Assembly (NCBI RefSeq): GCF_963583255.1
Contig: NC_084813.1
Location: 2,729,001-2,793,000, forward strand
DNA from: Pyrus communis
Lineage: Eukaryota; Streptophyta; Magnoliopsida; Rosales; Rosaceae
Direction of reading: 5' to 3'
DNA: 64,000 nucleotides
Shown here: one piece after another, positions 20,852-32,805 of the stretch
How the letters are laid out: every line of letters starts with the position of its first letter
How positions within the stretch are numbered: the first letter of the stretch is position 1
The notes under the pieces: model-generated
Databases searched by the model: none
Seen by the model: the letters and a program-made list of their open reading frames with translations, nothing else
Told to the model about the DNA's origin: nothing
Position numbers and translations under genes: made by a program

Positions 20852-23542
20852 TGATAGGAGCATATTCATGCGACTTAAATGGCTTGTTCTCGTGGTTTTA
20901 CGTTATGTTTCTCTAGTTATTTTAGTCCTTTATGCTTCTTTTGTGTGTTTTCAGGTTCTAAGGGCAAGGTATGCAAAAGGATGCCTTTTGGAGCCTTTTG
21001 GAGCAAATTAGAGATTGGAATGGATATCATATGCTTGGAGCCAAGAGGATGGATGAAATTAAAGACTTGAAGTAGGAAAGTTAAATCCTAAAAGACCTCA
21101 TGTTTAAGCATCATTGAAGACTCCTACGCATTTTAGAACACAAAAACAACATTCCTTGCAACCTTAGGACATTTTCGTGTGTTTCCTTGTGTCTCCCTTC
21201 CTTGCCATGCAAGGAAGGGCTTTGTTCCCTATTTTAAACACTTAAAGCATTCATTTATCATATCATTCACTTATTATAAGCATTCACTTATCATATCATT
21301 CACTTATCAAACCATTCACTTATCACTTCCATTCACTTATCACTTATCACTTCCATTCACTTATCACTCACCACATATCATTCATTTATCACTTAACATA
21401 TCATTCATTTATCACTTAACATATCATACACTTATCATAATCATTCACTTATACACTTATCATAATCATTCACTTATTCTTTCATCATTCAACCACCAAT
21501 TCAACACATGCATTTCAAACCTTTCAACACCCTTTAATCATCTCCCTTTAAGTTATGATTTTATTTCCTAACCCTACATGCATTATTTATTAGCATCTTC
21601 ACATGCATTCACACACACTTCACACAAACAAACAACTCAAAACCGTGAGCTCCCATTCCCTTATGCCATTTTCAGATTTCCACCCACTAACCTAGTCATC
21701 AACACATGCATTCCCTTCACATTCACCCACATGCACTCCCACTCTTTAATCATATGCACTCCCATCATAATTCCACCACCAATTCAGCCACAAAACATTA
21801 TCATTGCACCACATTCAACCACTCCACATCCCTCACCAAGAAACCATTCAACACACACATGCATCCTGAAATTCTTTGCCATGCAATCACATGCATTTCC
21901 CTTGACATTTTCAGCCATCACACTTCATCATTACACCACCATTCACTCTTTAACCCACACACACTTCACACAAACAACATTCACATGCATTCACATGCAT
22001 TTCCAACACAAAACACACTCAAAACCGTGGCCACCTTTGCATTTCAGGATTCCCATTTGCATTTTCAGATTTCCAGCTTTCCCTTTTATTTTCCAGCTTT
22101 CATTCTTCATCATTGCAGCCATTCCACATGCAATTCTCCATCATTCCTCCACACAAACACCTTAAACAAATAGCCATATACATCTCCACTCCTCCTATAA
22201 ATACCCTTGCATTCCCATCATTCAAAACATCTCATTCACAACACAACACACCACAAACACTTCCATTCCTTCTCTTTGCCGTGAGTCCCCTTAGAATCCA
22301 AAACCATCTTTCCATTTCCACCACTTCCCAACCCTCCAAACCACTCCTCTACCATTTCCATAATCCCCCAAACCTCACCTTAGACCTTGTGCTACAACAA
22401 CGAGGAAGATAAGAGGGCCTAAACGTTCATACAATTCAAGTTTGAGTTGTTGGAATGTTTAGGTGTTTCTTTGATTTCAAAGTTTAAATTCAATTCTCTT
22501 TGTTTTGTACGTATGAGGAATGGAAGAGAAGAGTGCCTAAACGTTCATACAATTCAAGTTTGAGTTGTTGGAATGTTTAGGTGTTTCTTTAATTTCAAAG
22601 TTATGAGGAAATAAACCCCCCCTTTAGCTAGGGGGTGATTCGAAATAAATGTTTATACTTGCATTTTGATTTGATTACCTTTCGTTGGAATTTCATAAGT
22701 TTTGAATTCAATTTGTTTAACCGTTTGATTGATAACTTATTTATGAATGTTTATTAAGAATGCGCGCTTAATTTTCATGCATAAATATGACGCTAGAATA
22801 TAAGTGAATTTCACCTAATCGTTATGAACTTATATTCACAAGTAGTGGAGGTTGCTTATAAACAATCGCGTTAAACGAATTCTTGGCATAAGTTTCATGC
22901 GTATTCCATAGTAACGAATGCCTCGTCAACACTTATAGTTTTCATAATGCTTAATGATCTTTGATTGTATCTTTATTGTGCTTTTCACGTAAAGGACTTT
23001 TGGAGAATGTGGTGAATTGCGTTGCGCTAACCCATCCAATTCATTAACTTAAGGAGAACTTGACGGTTAATTTAAGCGGACCTAATTAACCCGGGGCGTT
23101 GAGTTTCATAATTTATCGAAAGACCAACTGAGAATCAATCTTGTATGCAAGTGTAACATGTATGGAGATGAACCCCTTAGCTAGCATTCATCCATAAATT
23201 TCATATTTACATTCTGTCTAGTTTATTAACTTGTTTCGTTATTTCAATTTTCGTAAAAACCTCAATCCCCCTTTTGCTTTAATGTTCATTTTAGTTAGAA
23301 TTCAATTTAGTTTGTGTTTTTAAATCATTTTGAGTTTTTGGTTTGTCTTAGTGTTTTAAACTTTAATTTTGCATTCTTTGAGTCTAGTTTAGTGTTTTAA
23401 ACTTTATTTTACGTTTTTGAGTCAGTTTCCAAGAGATTTGCAAGCCCTCCTAATCCCCGGTCTAGAACGATCCCTCACTTATCCATTCTACTACAATTGT
23501 CAAACGAGGGTTTAATTTGAGTGTCAAGTAAATCATTCGTCA
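20852..23542 (+). repeat. 3' LTR of element 2
   Basis: 2691 bp, nearly identical to 12792-15482; ends ATTCGTCA, against ATTCATCA in the 5' copy. Confidence 0.95.
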
Positions 23543-23547
23543 ATAAC

Positions 23548-24350
23548 TTATTTATGTATGTTTATTAAGAATGCGCGCTTAATTTTCATGCATGAATATG
23601 ACGCTAGAATATAAGTGAGTTTCACCTAATCGTTATGAACTTATATTCACAAGTAGTGGAGGTTGCTTATAAACAATCGCGTTAAATGAATTCTTGGCAC
23701 GAGTTTCATGCGTATTCCATAGTAACGAATGCCTTGTCAACACTTATAGTTTTCATGATGCTTAATGATCTTTGATTGTATCTTTATTGTGCTGTTCACG
23801 TAAAGGACTTTTGGAGAATGTTGTGAATTGCGTTGCGCTAACCCATCCAATTCATTAACTTAAGGAAAACTTGACGGTTAATTTAAGCGGACCTAATTAA
23901 CCCGGAGTGTTGAGTTTCATAATTTATCAAAAGACCAACTGAGAATCAATCTTGTATGCAAGTGTAACATGTATGGAGATGAACCCCTTAGCTAGCATTC
24001 ATCCATAAATTTCATATTTACATTCTGTCTAGTTTATTAACTTGTTTCGTTATTTCAATCTTCGTAAAAACCTCAATCCCCCTTTTGCTTTAATGTTCAT
24101 TTTAGTTAGAATTCAATTTAGTTTGTGTTTTTAAAGCATTTTGCGTTTTTGGTTTGTCTTAGTGTTTTAAACTTTAATTTTGCATTCTTTGAGTCTAGTT
24201 TAGTGTTTTAAACTTTATTTTACATTTTTGAGTCAATTCCAAGTGATTAACAATCCCTCCTAATCCCCGGTCCAGAACGATCCCTACTTATACTTATACT
24301 ACAATTGTCAAAAAGAGGGTTTAATTTGTGTGCGTATAAATCACGCATCA
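23548..24350 (+). repeat. 3' LTR of element 1, second part
   Basis: Resumes at TTATTTATGTATG after the duplicated ATAAC and ends ACGCATCA, followed by GTGGC. Joined to 11643-12791 it gives 1952 bp, equal to the 5' LTR. Confidence 0.93.
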
Positions 24351-24359
24351 GTGGCCTTC

Positions 24360-24846
24360 TTACACTGGAGAGCTTACCCAGATAGGTGTTGGGGATTTAG
24401 TTTACCCTCTCACACTGGAGAGTAATTAGTTTACCCTCTCGCACTGGAGAGCAATTAGTTTATCCTCGCGCACTAGAGCGTAAACCCATTTGGGTGTCGA
24501 GGAATTGGTTTACCCTCTCGCATTGGAGAGCAATTAGCTTATCCTCTCGCACTGGAGAGTAAACCCATATGGGTATCAGGGAATTGGTTTACCCTCTTGC
24601 ACTGGAGAGCAATTAGTTTATTCTCTCACTCTAGAGAGTAGACCCTTTTGGGTGTCATGGAATTGATTTACCCTCTCGCACTGAAGAGCAATTAGCTTAT
24701 CCTTTAGTGCTGGAGAGCAGATACATTTGGGTGTCGGGGAATTGGTTTACCCTTTCGCACTGGAGAGCTATTAGCTTATCCTCTCGTTCTGGAGAGAAAA
24801 CCAATATTCTTGTGGAATTGGTTTATCTTCTCGTACTGGAGAGCGT
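24360..24846 (+). repeat. 79-bp minisatellite with repeated CTCTC/GAGAG hairpins
   Basis: GGAATTGG-type anchors recur at 24501, 24580, 24659, 24738 and 24814, a 79-bp period with the last unit shorter. Each unit has two half-units carrying CTCTCGCACTGGAGAG, a 5-bp stem with a 6-nt loop. Units before 24500 are more diverged. Confidence 0.8.
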
Positions 24847-24879
24847 GGAAATCATTGTCGTGAGTGCAGTTGAGGAAAA

Positions 24880-25096
24880 CTGCACTGCTAAGGCAACTAA
24901 AATAATCCTTAGCCTCTCCTGGTTCTTGGTAGTTGGGCTGGTATGTCATTCTGGTACTCGTCTACCCCCGGCGTGCCATTAGGCTGAGCTGCTACATTTG
25001 TCGGAACATAAGCACTTTTTATAAACAGCAATCTATATGAGGTAGCCCTATCTACTTGATCTTGTCATTGAAAGATGACTCGCTTATGTTGGTCAT
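24880..25096 (-). pseudogene. Decayed gag-like stretch, part 2 (interrupted by solo LTR)
   Basis: Read on the minus strand, it continues the degenerate frame of 28187-28712 across the solo LTR and contains PNGTPGVDEYQNDIPAQL between stops. Assignment to a retrotransposon gag is a weak inference from its composition and its neighbour. It ends at the left GTCAT target copy of the solo LTR. Confidence 0.3.
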
Positions 25097-28000
25097 TGAT
25101 GCGAGAATTATACGCGCACAAATTAAACCCTCTTTTTATCAATTGTAGTAAGTATGTAAGTAGGGATCGTTCTGGACCGGGGATTAGGAGGGATTGTTAA
25201 TCTCTTGGAAACTGACTTAAAAACGTAAAAACAATATAAAACACTAAACTAGACTCAAAGAATTCAAAACTAAACTTTAAAATACTAAGACAAACCAAAA
25301 ACTCAAAATGCTTTAAAAACACAAACTAAATTGAATTCTAACTAAAATGAACATTAAAGCAAAAGGGGGGTTTAGGTTTGACTAAAATTGAAATAACGAA
25401 ACAAGTTAATAAACTAGACAGAATGTAAATATAAAATTGATAAAATAGAATGGATGAATGCTAGCTAAGGGGGTCATCTCCACATATGTTACACTTGCAT
25501 AATAAAAAGATTTCCAATTACATTTCAATAAATTATGAAACTCATCACCCCGGGTCAATTAGGTCCGCTTAAATTAACCGTCAAGTTTTCCTTAAGTTAA
25601 TGAATTGGATGGGTTAGCGCAACGCAATTCACTACATTCTCCAAAAGTCCTTTACGTGAACAGCACAATAAAGATACAATCAAAGATCATTAAGCATTAT
25701 GAAAACTATAAGTGTTGACGAGGCATTCGTTACTATGATGAGCATGAAACTCGTGCCAAGAATTCATTTAACGCGATTGTTTATAAGCAACCTCCACTAC
25801 TTGTGAATATAAGTTCATAACGATTAGGTGAAACTCACTTATATTCTAGCGTCATATTCATGCATGAAAATTAAGTGTGCACTCTCAATAAACATACATA
25901 AATAAGTTATCAATCAAACGGTTAAACAAATTGAATTCACAACTTATGAAACGCAATTAGAAGTAATCAAATCAAAATGCAAGCATAAACATTTATTTCG
26001 AATTACCCCCTAGCTAAAGGGGGATTAGTTCTTCATAACATTGAAATCAAAGAAACACCTAAACATTCCAACAACTCAAACTTGAATTGTATGAACGTTT
26101 AAGCACTCTTTTCTTCCATTCCTCAAACATACAAAACAAAGAGAATTGAATTTAAACATTGAAATCAAAGAAACACCTAAACATTCCAACAACTCAAACT
26201 TGAATTGTATGAACGTTTAGGCCCTCTTCTCTTCCTCTTTATTGTAGCACAAGGTCTAAGGGATGTTGTTGGTGTGTTGAATGGATTGGGGAATTATGGA
26301 AATGGATGAGGAATGGTAGAAAATGGAAAGAAACCCACGGCAAGGAAGGGAATTTCAGGATGTGAAGATGGTGTTTGTTTGTGTTGTGGTATGTACAATG
26401 GAAAATGAGATGCCTTTGAATGATGGGAATGCAAGGGTATTTATAGGAGGAGTGGAGATGTATATGGCTGTTTGTTTAAGGTGTTTGTGTGGAGGAATGA
26501 TGGAAAAACAGCTAGGACAACATGTGAAAGCTGGAAATGGGGTGTGTTTGCACGGGTTAGGTGTTTTCTTGCTGGAAATGCATGTGAATGCATGGCATTT
26601 GAATGTATGGGAAGATTTGTGGTGCAATGATGAAGAATTTCATGTGGAATGGCTGCAATGATGAAGAATGAAAGCTGGAAAATAAAAGGGAAAGCTGGAA
26701 AGGCATTGAAAGCCCACGGCAAAGGGGTTTTTGGTGGTGTAAATGCATGTGAATGCATGGCATTTGAAGTGATTGTTGTTTGGAAATGAATGTGATGCAT
26801 GTGAGTTAGAAATGTGGCTGAAATGATGAGAGATTATGCACGGCAATGGGTTGGTTTTTGATGATTTAAAATGTTGATGCATGATGAAGAGTTAATAAAT
26901 AATGCATGTAGGGTTAGCTAGGTTGTGTGATGATGAGTGTATGTGACATTGTTTTGTGACAAAGAATGGATAGGGTGAATGATTATGTGGCTACATGTTT
27001 GAATTATTAAAGTGCATGTGGGTTGATTGAATGAATGCAAAGTGAATGAATAATGAAATGGGAAAGCATGACCAAGGTGGAAATGCATGTGAAATGTTGG
27101 AAAGGGATTGGGAATGCACGGCTTTGGGTAGTGTTGTGTGATTTGTTTTGTGGTTAATGGGAATGTGGTTGAATGATTAAATGGACATGTGGGGTGTAAT
27201 TGCAAAGGGAATGCAAAGTGAATGAATAATGAATGCATGTGCACTGTTTTTTGGGAGAAAGGTGGCTGAATGTGCATGTGAATTAGGTTGTGAAAACATG
27301 TGGAATGTGGCTGGAATTGATGAGTAATGCACGGCTTTGTTGTTGGTTCTTTGGTGATGAATGCAATGATGAAATGGATGGGAGTGCATGTGGATTAGGT
27401 GGTGTAATGATGAAGTGGGAAGTGGAAGAATGTGGTTGGAAATGGCTAAGGGGATGCACGGCTAGGAAGAAGAATGAATGATGTGCATGTGTGTGAATGC
27501 ATGTGGATTAGGTGGAAAGAGGTGGGTGTGCATGTGAGTTGAAATGCATATGTTTAAATGGTTGAAATGTGTAGATGATTATGAGTATGATAAGTGATAA
27601 GTGAATGATATGTTAAGTGATAAATGAATGATATGTGGTGAGTGATAAGTGAATGGAAGTGATAAGTGATAAGTGAGTGGAAGTGATAAGTGATAAGTGA
27701 ATGGAAGTGATAAGTGAATGGTTTGATAAGTGAATGATATGATAAGTGAATGCTTATAATAAGTGAATGATATGATAAGTGAATGCTTTAAGTGTTTAAA
27801 ATAGGGAACAAAGCCCTTCCTTGCATGGCAAGGAAGGGAGACACAAGGAAACACACGACAATGTCCTAAGGTTGCAAGGAATGTTGTTTTTGTGTTCTAA
27901 AATGCGTAGGAGTCTTCAATGATGCTTAAACATGAGGTCTTTTAGGATTTAACTTTCCTACTTCAAGTCTTTAATTTCGTCCATCCTCTTGGCTCCAAGC

Positions 28001-28181
28001 ATATGATATCCATTCCAATCTCTAATTTGCTCCAAAAGGCTCCAAAAGGCATCCTTTTGCATACCTTGCCCTTAGAACCTGAAAACACACAAAAGAAGCA
28101 TAAAGGACTAAAATAACTAGAGAAACATAACGTAAATGCACGAGAACAAGCCATTTAAGTCGCATGAATATGCTCCTATCA
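25097..28181 (-). mobile_element. Solo LTR (minus strand), long-U3 variant
   Basis: 3085 bp with GTCAT at both sides (25092-25096, 28182-28186). On the minus strand it starts TGATAGGAGC and ends near TTCTCGCATCA. It has the C/G hairpin (near 26008-26025), two 46-nt hairpins (about 26050-26225) and a TATA box (26438-26445 as TATTTATA). Its very long U3 is dense in TGCATG/CATGCA (26550-27560), followed by a GATAAGTGAATG array (27580-27785). No internal region remains. Confidence 0.93.
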
Positions 28182-28186
28182 GTCAT

Positions 28187-28712
28187 GTCTCATCAGAGTG
28201 CCTTGTTAATAGCTTCGTTGTGCAGGAAATTACGTAATCGCTCGGTCATGAGTTTTTCTACTTCTTCCTGAATTTGCCTTTGTTGGGGGAGGGGTGGTAG
28301 AGCTCTCGGTTACCCTTGATTCTTGGTTAGTCCAGATGGTTGGGCTGCTTAGAATGTCGCGGGAGCAGGCTGGGCCATGAGAGTGGGTTGCTCGGCGAGA
28401 GAAGGCTGGGCCACGGGAGTGGGCTAGGCCGCGAGATTAGGTAGGGCCACAAGAGTGGGTTGCTCGACGGGAGCAGGCAGGGCCACGATAGTGGGTTGCT
28501 TGGCGAAAGCAGGTTGGGCAACGGGAGTAAGCTAGGCTACGAGAGCAGGCTGAGCAACAAGAGTGGGCGGCTTGGCGGAAGCAGGCTGGGCCACGAGAGT
28601 GGGCTACTCGGCGGGAGCAAGGTAGCCTACATGAGTGGGCTAGGTCGCAAGAGCAGGCTGGGCCACAAGAGTGGGCTGCTCGATAGGAGCAGGCTAGGCC
28701 ACGAGAGTGGGG
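28187..28712 (-). pseudogene. Decayed gag-like N-terminal region with QPTLVAQPA repeats
   Basis: On the minus strand one frame reads through a 36-bp minisatellite (28361-28712), giving about ten degenerate copies of a PTLVAQPA-type unit, and then ERLRNFLHNEAINKAL before stops near 28190. Several in-frame stops break it. The ending resembles the N-terminal part of plant Ty3/gypsy gag proteins; lineage not determined. Confidence 0.4.
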
Positions 28713-28928
28713 TACTTGGTGTGTGATGCATGAGGGTGTAAAGTTTAGGTTTGGCTTGGCAATGCATTAGGCTCGTGTTGGGCGTGGAGTGAATGGCTTG
28801 GGTCGTGGTCTTAGTGCCGTGAGCTACTTTGGATGGCATGGCTTAGGTCGTGGTGGTGACACTATGGACCTCATTGCGGGTAGTTACCGTGGTGGTTCCC
28901 GTGGTGGAAACTCGTGGTGGTGGTGTTA
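28713..28928. other. GGT/CGT-rich unassigned sequence before element 4
   Basis: Plus-strand frame reads SYRGGSRGGNSWWWCY at the end; too short to assign. The last five bases, TGTTA, are the presumed left target duplication of element 4, whose right side is outside the window. Confidence 0.35.
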
Positions 28929-29556
28929 TGATAGGAGCATATTCATGCGACTTAAATGGCTTGTTCTCGTGCATTTACGTTATGTTTCTCTCGTTATTTT
29001 AGTCCTTTATGCTTCTTTTGTGTGTTTTCAGGTTCTAAGGGCCTAGGGAGCAAGAAAGTGCATTTTGAGGCCATTTGGAGCATTTTTGGGCATGGATTGG
29101 ATAGCTTATCCATAGAGCCAAGAGGATGGACGAATTTGAAGGCCTTGTATGCTCTTTGGGGACATCAAACAAAGGGCCTAGCCCAATCAAACAAATCCTT
29201 TATGCCATGGAAAACCTCTAGCCCAATCAAACATATTATGCCATGCAAACCAACCTATTTTAGGCCCATTCTATGTACTTAAACCCTAGCCCTTTAAACT
29301 AGCCCTATTATCACTTATCACTTTCATTCACTTATCACTCACCACATATCATTCACTTATCACTTATCATACTCATAATCATCTACACATTTCAACCATT
29401 TAAACATATGCATTTCAACTCACATGCACATTCACCTCTTTCCACCTAATCCACATGCTTTTACAACCTAAAACACATGCACATGCACCACTAATCCCTT
29501 CACTTTCATGCCATCATTTCTTCCCCCCCCCCCAATGCCGTGCACTCCTTGAGCAT
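28929..29556 (+). repeat. 5' LTR of element 4, part 1 (U3 start)
   Basis: Starts TGATAGGAGCATATTC. It has short CACTTATC repeats, a C run (29525-29533), and ends GAGCAT, where AGCAT (29552-29556) is the left target duplication of element 3. Confidence 0.9.
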
Positions 29557-31439
29557 TGATAGGAGCATATTCATGCGACTTAAATGGCTTGTTCTCGTGC
29601 ATTTACGTTATGTTTCTTTAGTTATTTTAGTACTTTAAGCTATTTTCGTGTGTTTATAGGTCCAAAGGGCTAAAGGAGCAAAAAGATGCATTTTGGAGAC
29701 TTTTGGAGCACTTTTGGGCTAAGGATGGATAGCTTATGCTTGGAGCCAAAGTGTTGGACGAAATTGAAGACCTAATTGAAGACCAAAGTGTTGGAACCTT
29801 GTTCTCTTTAGTTTTAGGACATTTAAAACCTTTCCTAATCCCAATCATGCCATGCATAACACACATCCATTCTAACACATTGTCATTGCTCATGCATTTC
29901 CTTCATTAGTTAATTCACATGCTCCATACTTATCATCACCACTCATTACTTATCACATATCATCACCACTTATCACTTATCATTCACCACTTATCATATC
30001 ATACATTCATTTATCACTTATCATAATCATTCACTTATCACTTAACATATCATACACTTATCACTTACCACCTACTTCACCTACAACATCCACCTAATTC
30101 ACCTACAACATCCACCTACTTCACCTACAACATCCACCTAATTCACCTACAACATCCACTACTCCTATAAATACCCTTGCATTCATTCATTCAAAAACAT
30201 CTCATTTTTCATACACAACACACCACAAACACTTCCATCTTCTCCCTAGCCGTGAGTCTCTCCATTTTCTACACCATTCCCTTCCATTTCTTTTCCATTC
30301 CACACTTCCATCCCCCAAACCAATTATCCCTAGACCTTATGCTACAATAAAGAGGAAGAGAAGAGGGCCTAAACGTTCATACAATTCAAGTTTGAGTTGT
30401 TGGAATGTTTAGGCGTTTCTTTGATTTCAATGTTTAATTTCAATTCTCTTTGTTTTGTATGAGGAACTAAACCCCCCTTTAGCTAGGGGGGGATTCGAAA
30501 TATATGTTTATGCTTGCATTTTGATTTGATTACTTCTAATTGCGTTTCATAAGTTGTGGATTCAATTTGTTTAACCGTTTGATTGATAACTTATTTATGT
30601 ATGTTTATTAAGAATGCGCGCTTAATTTTCATGCATGAATATGACGCTAGAATATAAGTGAGTTTCACCTAATCGTTATGAACTTATATTCACAAGTAGT
30701 GGAGGTTGCTTATAAACAATCGCGTTAAACGAATTCTTGGCATAAGTTTCATGCAATCATAGTAACGAATGCCTCGTCAACACTTATAGTTTTCATGATG
30801 CTTAATGATTCTTGCTTGTTTCTCTATTATGCAATTCATGTAGGGAACTTGTGAGGAATGCTTTGGGTTGTCGTATGCAATCATCCAATTCATTAACTTA
30901 AGGAAAACTTGACGGTTAATTTAAGCGGACCTAATTAACCCGGGGTGTTGAGAATTCATGGTTTATTGAAGTGCAATTGGAAATCATTTTATTATGCAAG
31001 TGTAACATGTATGGAGATGAACCCCTTAGCTAGCCATACCATCCATTCATTTCCGTCAATTTCATATTTACAATTTGTTTTCTTTACAATCTATCCATTT
31101 TAGTTTAAATTCGTCCAAAATCAATCCCCCCATATTTCGTTTAAGTCTTAGTCTTAATCTTTCTTATTTTTAGTTTTGAATTCTTCGAGTTTAGTATAGC
31201 ATTTTAGTTTGTGTTTTTAAAAGCATTTTGAGTCTTTTGATTTGTTTTAGTGTTTTAAAGTTTAGTTTTACATTCTTTGAGTCTAGTTTAGTGTTTTATA
31301 TTATGTTTTTACGTTTTTAAGTCAAATCCAAGTGATTAACAATCCCTCCTAATCCCCGGTCCAGAACGATCCCTACTTGCACCTATACTACAATTGATAA
31401 AAAGAGGGTTTAATTTGTGTGCGTATAAACCACGCATCA
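29557..31439 (+). repeat. 5' LTR of element 3
   Basis: 1883 bp. U3 has the CACTTATC array and four copies of the 22-bp CCACCTA(C/A)TTCACC unit. TATA box at 30166-30173; a single 46-nt hairpin (about 30368-30413); C/G hairpin near 30471-30490. Confidence 0.93.
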
Positions 31440-31444
31440 AATTT

Positions 31445-31461
31445 TGGCGCCGTTGCCGGGG
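31445..31461 (+). other. Primer binding site, tRNA-Asp type (element 3)
   Basis: TGGCGCCGTTGCCGGGG, five bases after the LTR end. Confidence 0.9.
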
Positions 31462-31537
31462 ATTAGAAAATTTGCTAATCCCTTGGATTGTTTGTTTCTG
31501 TATTGTCTTTTAGATTTAGTTTTTTTTTATTTGTGTT

Positions 31538-32695
31538 TTGTCTGTTAAGAACAAGATGGCACTTAATAATGCTTCTCTTTTGTCACAACTCATGGAAAGG
31601 TCCCAAATGCAAAGAGTTGATATATTTAATCTTCAATCAAGGAATAACGTGTTTTCCAATACTTACAATTCGGATTGGAGTGATCATTCAAACTCTATGT
31701 GGTGGGAACCTCAACATGCTCAACAAGGAGGATATTGGCAGCCACCACAACCTCATATTCAATATGCCCAACCAAATTTAAGTTCGTCAATAAATTATAA
31801 CCAAAAGCTTGATGAATTAATTTGTTTGGTGCAGGGCTTACAAAATCAAGACAATGAGGCTCAACAAGAAGGATATTGGCAGCCGTATGAGGAGTTCTAT
31901 TCAACGCCTATGCAGCCACCACAACCTGCCCAAAGTAATGTAGGTAATTCAAATGATAATGATACGAATTTTCAATTACTTACTACTCTGGAAAAGCAAA
32001 TTGGGCAGATAGCGGAGTTCGAAGGACAATTTTGCGACCAAGGCGAACTCCCTAGTTCAACCATTGCAAATCAGAAGGGAGAATTTGAAACCACCAATGC
32101 TATCATGTTGAGAAGTGACAAGGAGGTTGGAACGGACCCTCAACCATCAAAATCAAATCACAAGGAAGAGGAATACACCCAACCCACGGAAAGGGTGGAA
32201 ACACCTTTACCGGAGGCACCTATTGCTCCTATGCCATCTAATACAGGTATGGTTGTTCCAAATTTCATTATTTTTAACCCCGTTCTAACAAGTGTCCCTA
32301 TTCCTTGCAAATTCATGACTTCCAAGGAAGAAGAAGGTGAAAAAGACATCTTGGAAGCCCTTCCAAAGGTGACAAGTAGGGAATGTCATGAATTCATCAA
32401 AGAGGACGTTCTTGAAACCACAAAATCCAAAGAAGTTAAATTTGATGACATTGGACAAGTCATAACCATCACTTGCAATCTGGCCAAGTCCAATATCCCT
32501 GAAACTTTCAAAGGAGTGGTGTTTGTCATTGAATTCTTGTCGGACAAAACAAGTAAGTATTTTTTTCCAAATTCCATTAGATTTTATACTAACTTGCTGT
32601 TTTTTATGAATCAGGCACCTACACTAGAATTCAAACCAATGCCGGTTCACTTCAAGTATCACCTTCCATTCAAGGACCAATTCCATGCCGTTTGA
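31538..32695 (+). CDS. Fused gag-tail/protease-tail remnant protein of element 3
   Basis: 385 codons from MSVKNKM; a second in-frame start, MALNNASLL (31556), is as plausible. The middle part resembles the gag tail of element 4 (SNTYNSDWSDHSNSMWWEPQ against [32 protein letters not shown] against [12 protein letters not shown]). The end (QAPTLEFKPMPVHFKYH) matches the spacer before reverse transcriptase. It has no CCHC knuckle, no protease active site and no pol. It is more diverged from elements 1 and 2 than those are from each other, yet uninterrupted. It carries a 62-nt intron-like segment (32553-32614) with GTAAGTAT, TACTAAC and TCAG. Confidence 0.72.
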   Translation: MSVKNKMALNNASLLSQLMERSQMQRVDIFNLQSRNNVFSNTYNSDWSDHSNSMWWEPQHAQQGGYWQPPQPHIQYAQPNLSSSINYNQKLDELICLVQGLQNQDNEAQQEGYWQPYEEFYSTPMQPPQPAQSNVGNSNDNDTNFQLLTTLEKQIGQIAEFEGQFCDQGELPSSTIANQKGEFETTNAIMLRSDKEVGTDPQPSKSNHKEEEYTQPTERVETPLPEAPIAPMPSNTGMVVPNFIIFNPVLTSVPIPCKFMTSKEEEGEKDILEALPKVTSRECHEFIKEDVLETTKSKEVKFDDIGQVITITCNLAKSNIPETFKGVVFVIEFLSDKTSKYFFPNSIRFYTNLLFFMNQAPTLEFKPMPVHFKYHLPFKDQFHAV

Positions 32696-32699
32696 TTTT

Positions 32700-32703
32700 A
32701 TTT

Positions 32704-32759
<56 letters not shown>

Positions 32760-32790
32760 AAGAAAAAAAGAAAGAAAGATACTAAACATG
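32700..32790 (+). repeat. Long A-rich tract at the module junction (element 3)
   Basis: About 38 A followed by further A-rich sequence (32708-32770), then GATACTAAACATGG and the module. Confidence 0.8.
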
Positions 32791-32805
32791 GAGAAAGGTG
32801 GAGCT

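Larger units (their letters stand above)
12792..23542 (+). mobile_element. Element 2: non-autonomous Athila-type element nested in element 1
   Basis: 10751 bp with a perfect ATAAC duplication (12787-12791 and 23543-23547). Both LTRs are exactly 2691 bp, and I found three differences (near 12949, near 13000 and the third base from the end). Internal layout matches element 1: primer site, remnant ORF, antisense module, 3' non-coding region, polypurine tract. It is one of the youngest insertions in the window. Confidence 0.95.
4267..24350 (+). mobile_element. Element 1: non-autonomous Athila-type LTR retrotransposon (interrupted)
   Basis: Complete element with 5' LTR, tRNA-Asp primer site, fused gag/protease remnant, antisense coiled-coil ORF, polypurine tract and 3' LTR. 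GTGGC at 4262-4266 and 24351-24355 is a perfect target-site duplication. Element 2 sits in its 3' LTR. With element 2 and its ATAAC duplication removed, both LTRs are 1952 bp, and I noticed only about two differences between them. It lacks reverse transcriptase, RNase H and integrase, so it would need enzymes in trans, for example from an element like element 4. Confidence 0.93.

Noticed and set aside
24351..24846. CRISPR-like array
   Set aside because: The spacing is regular, but the intervening sequence repeats with the unit; there are no unique spacers and the context is a plant genome.
26323..26661. Frame of 112 codons in the minus solo LTR
   Set aside because: It reads the antisense of the U3/R region around the TATA box; same low-complexity cause.
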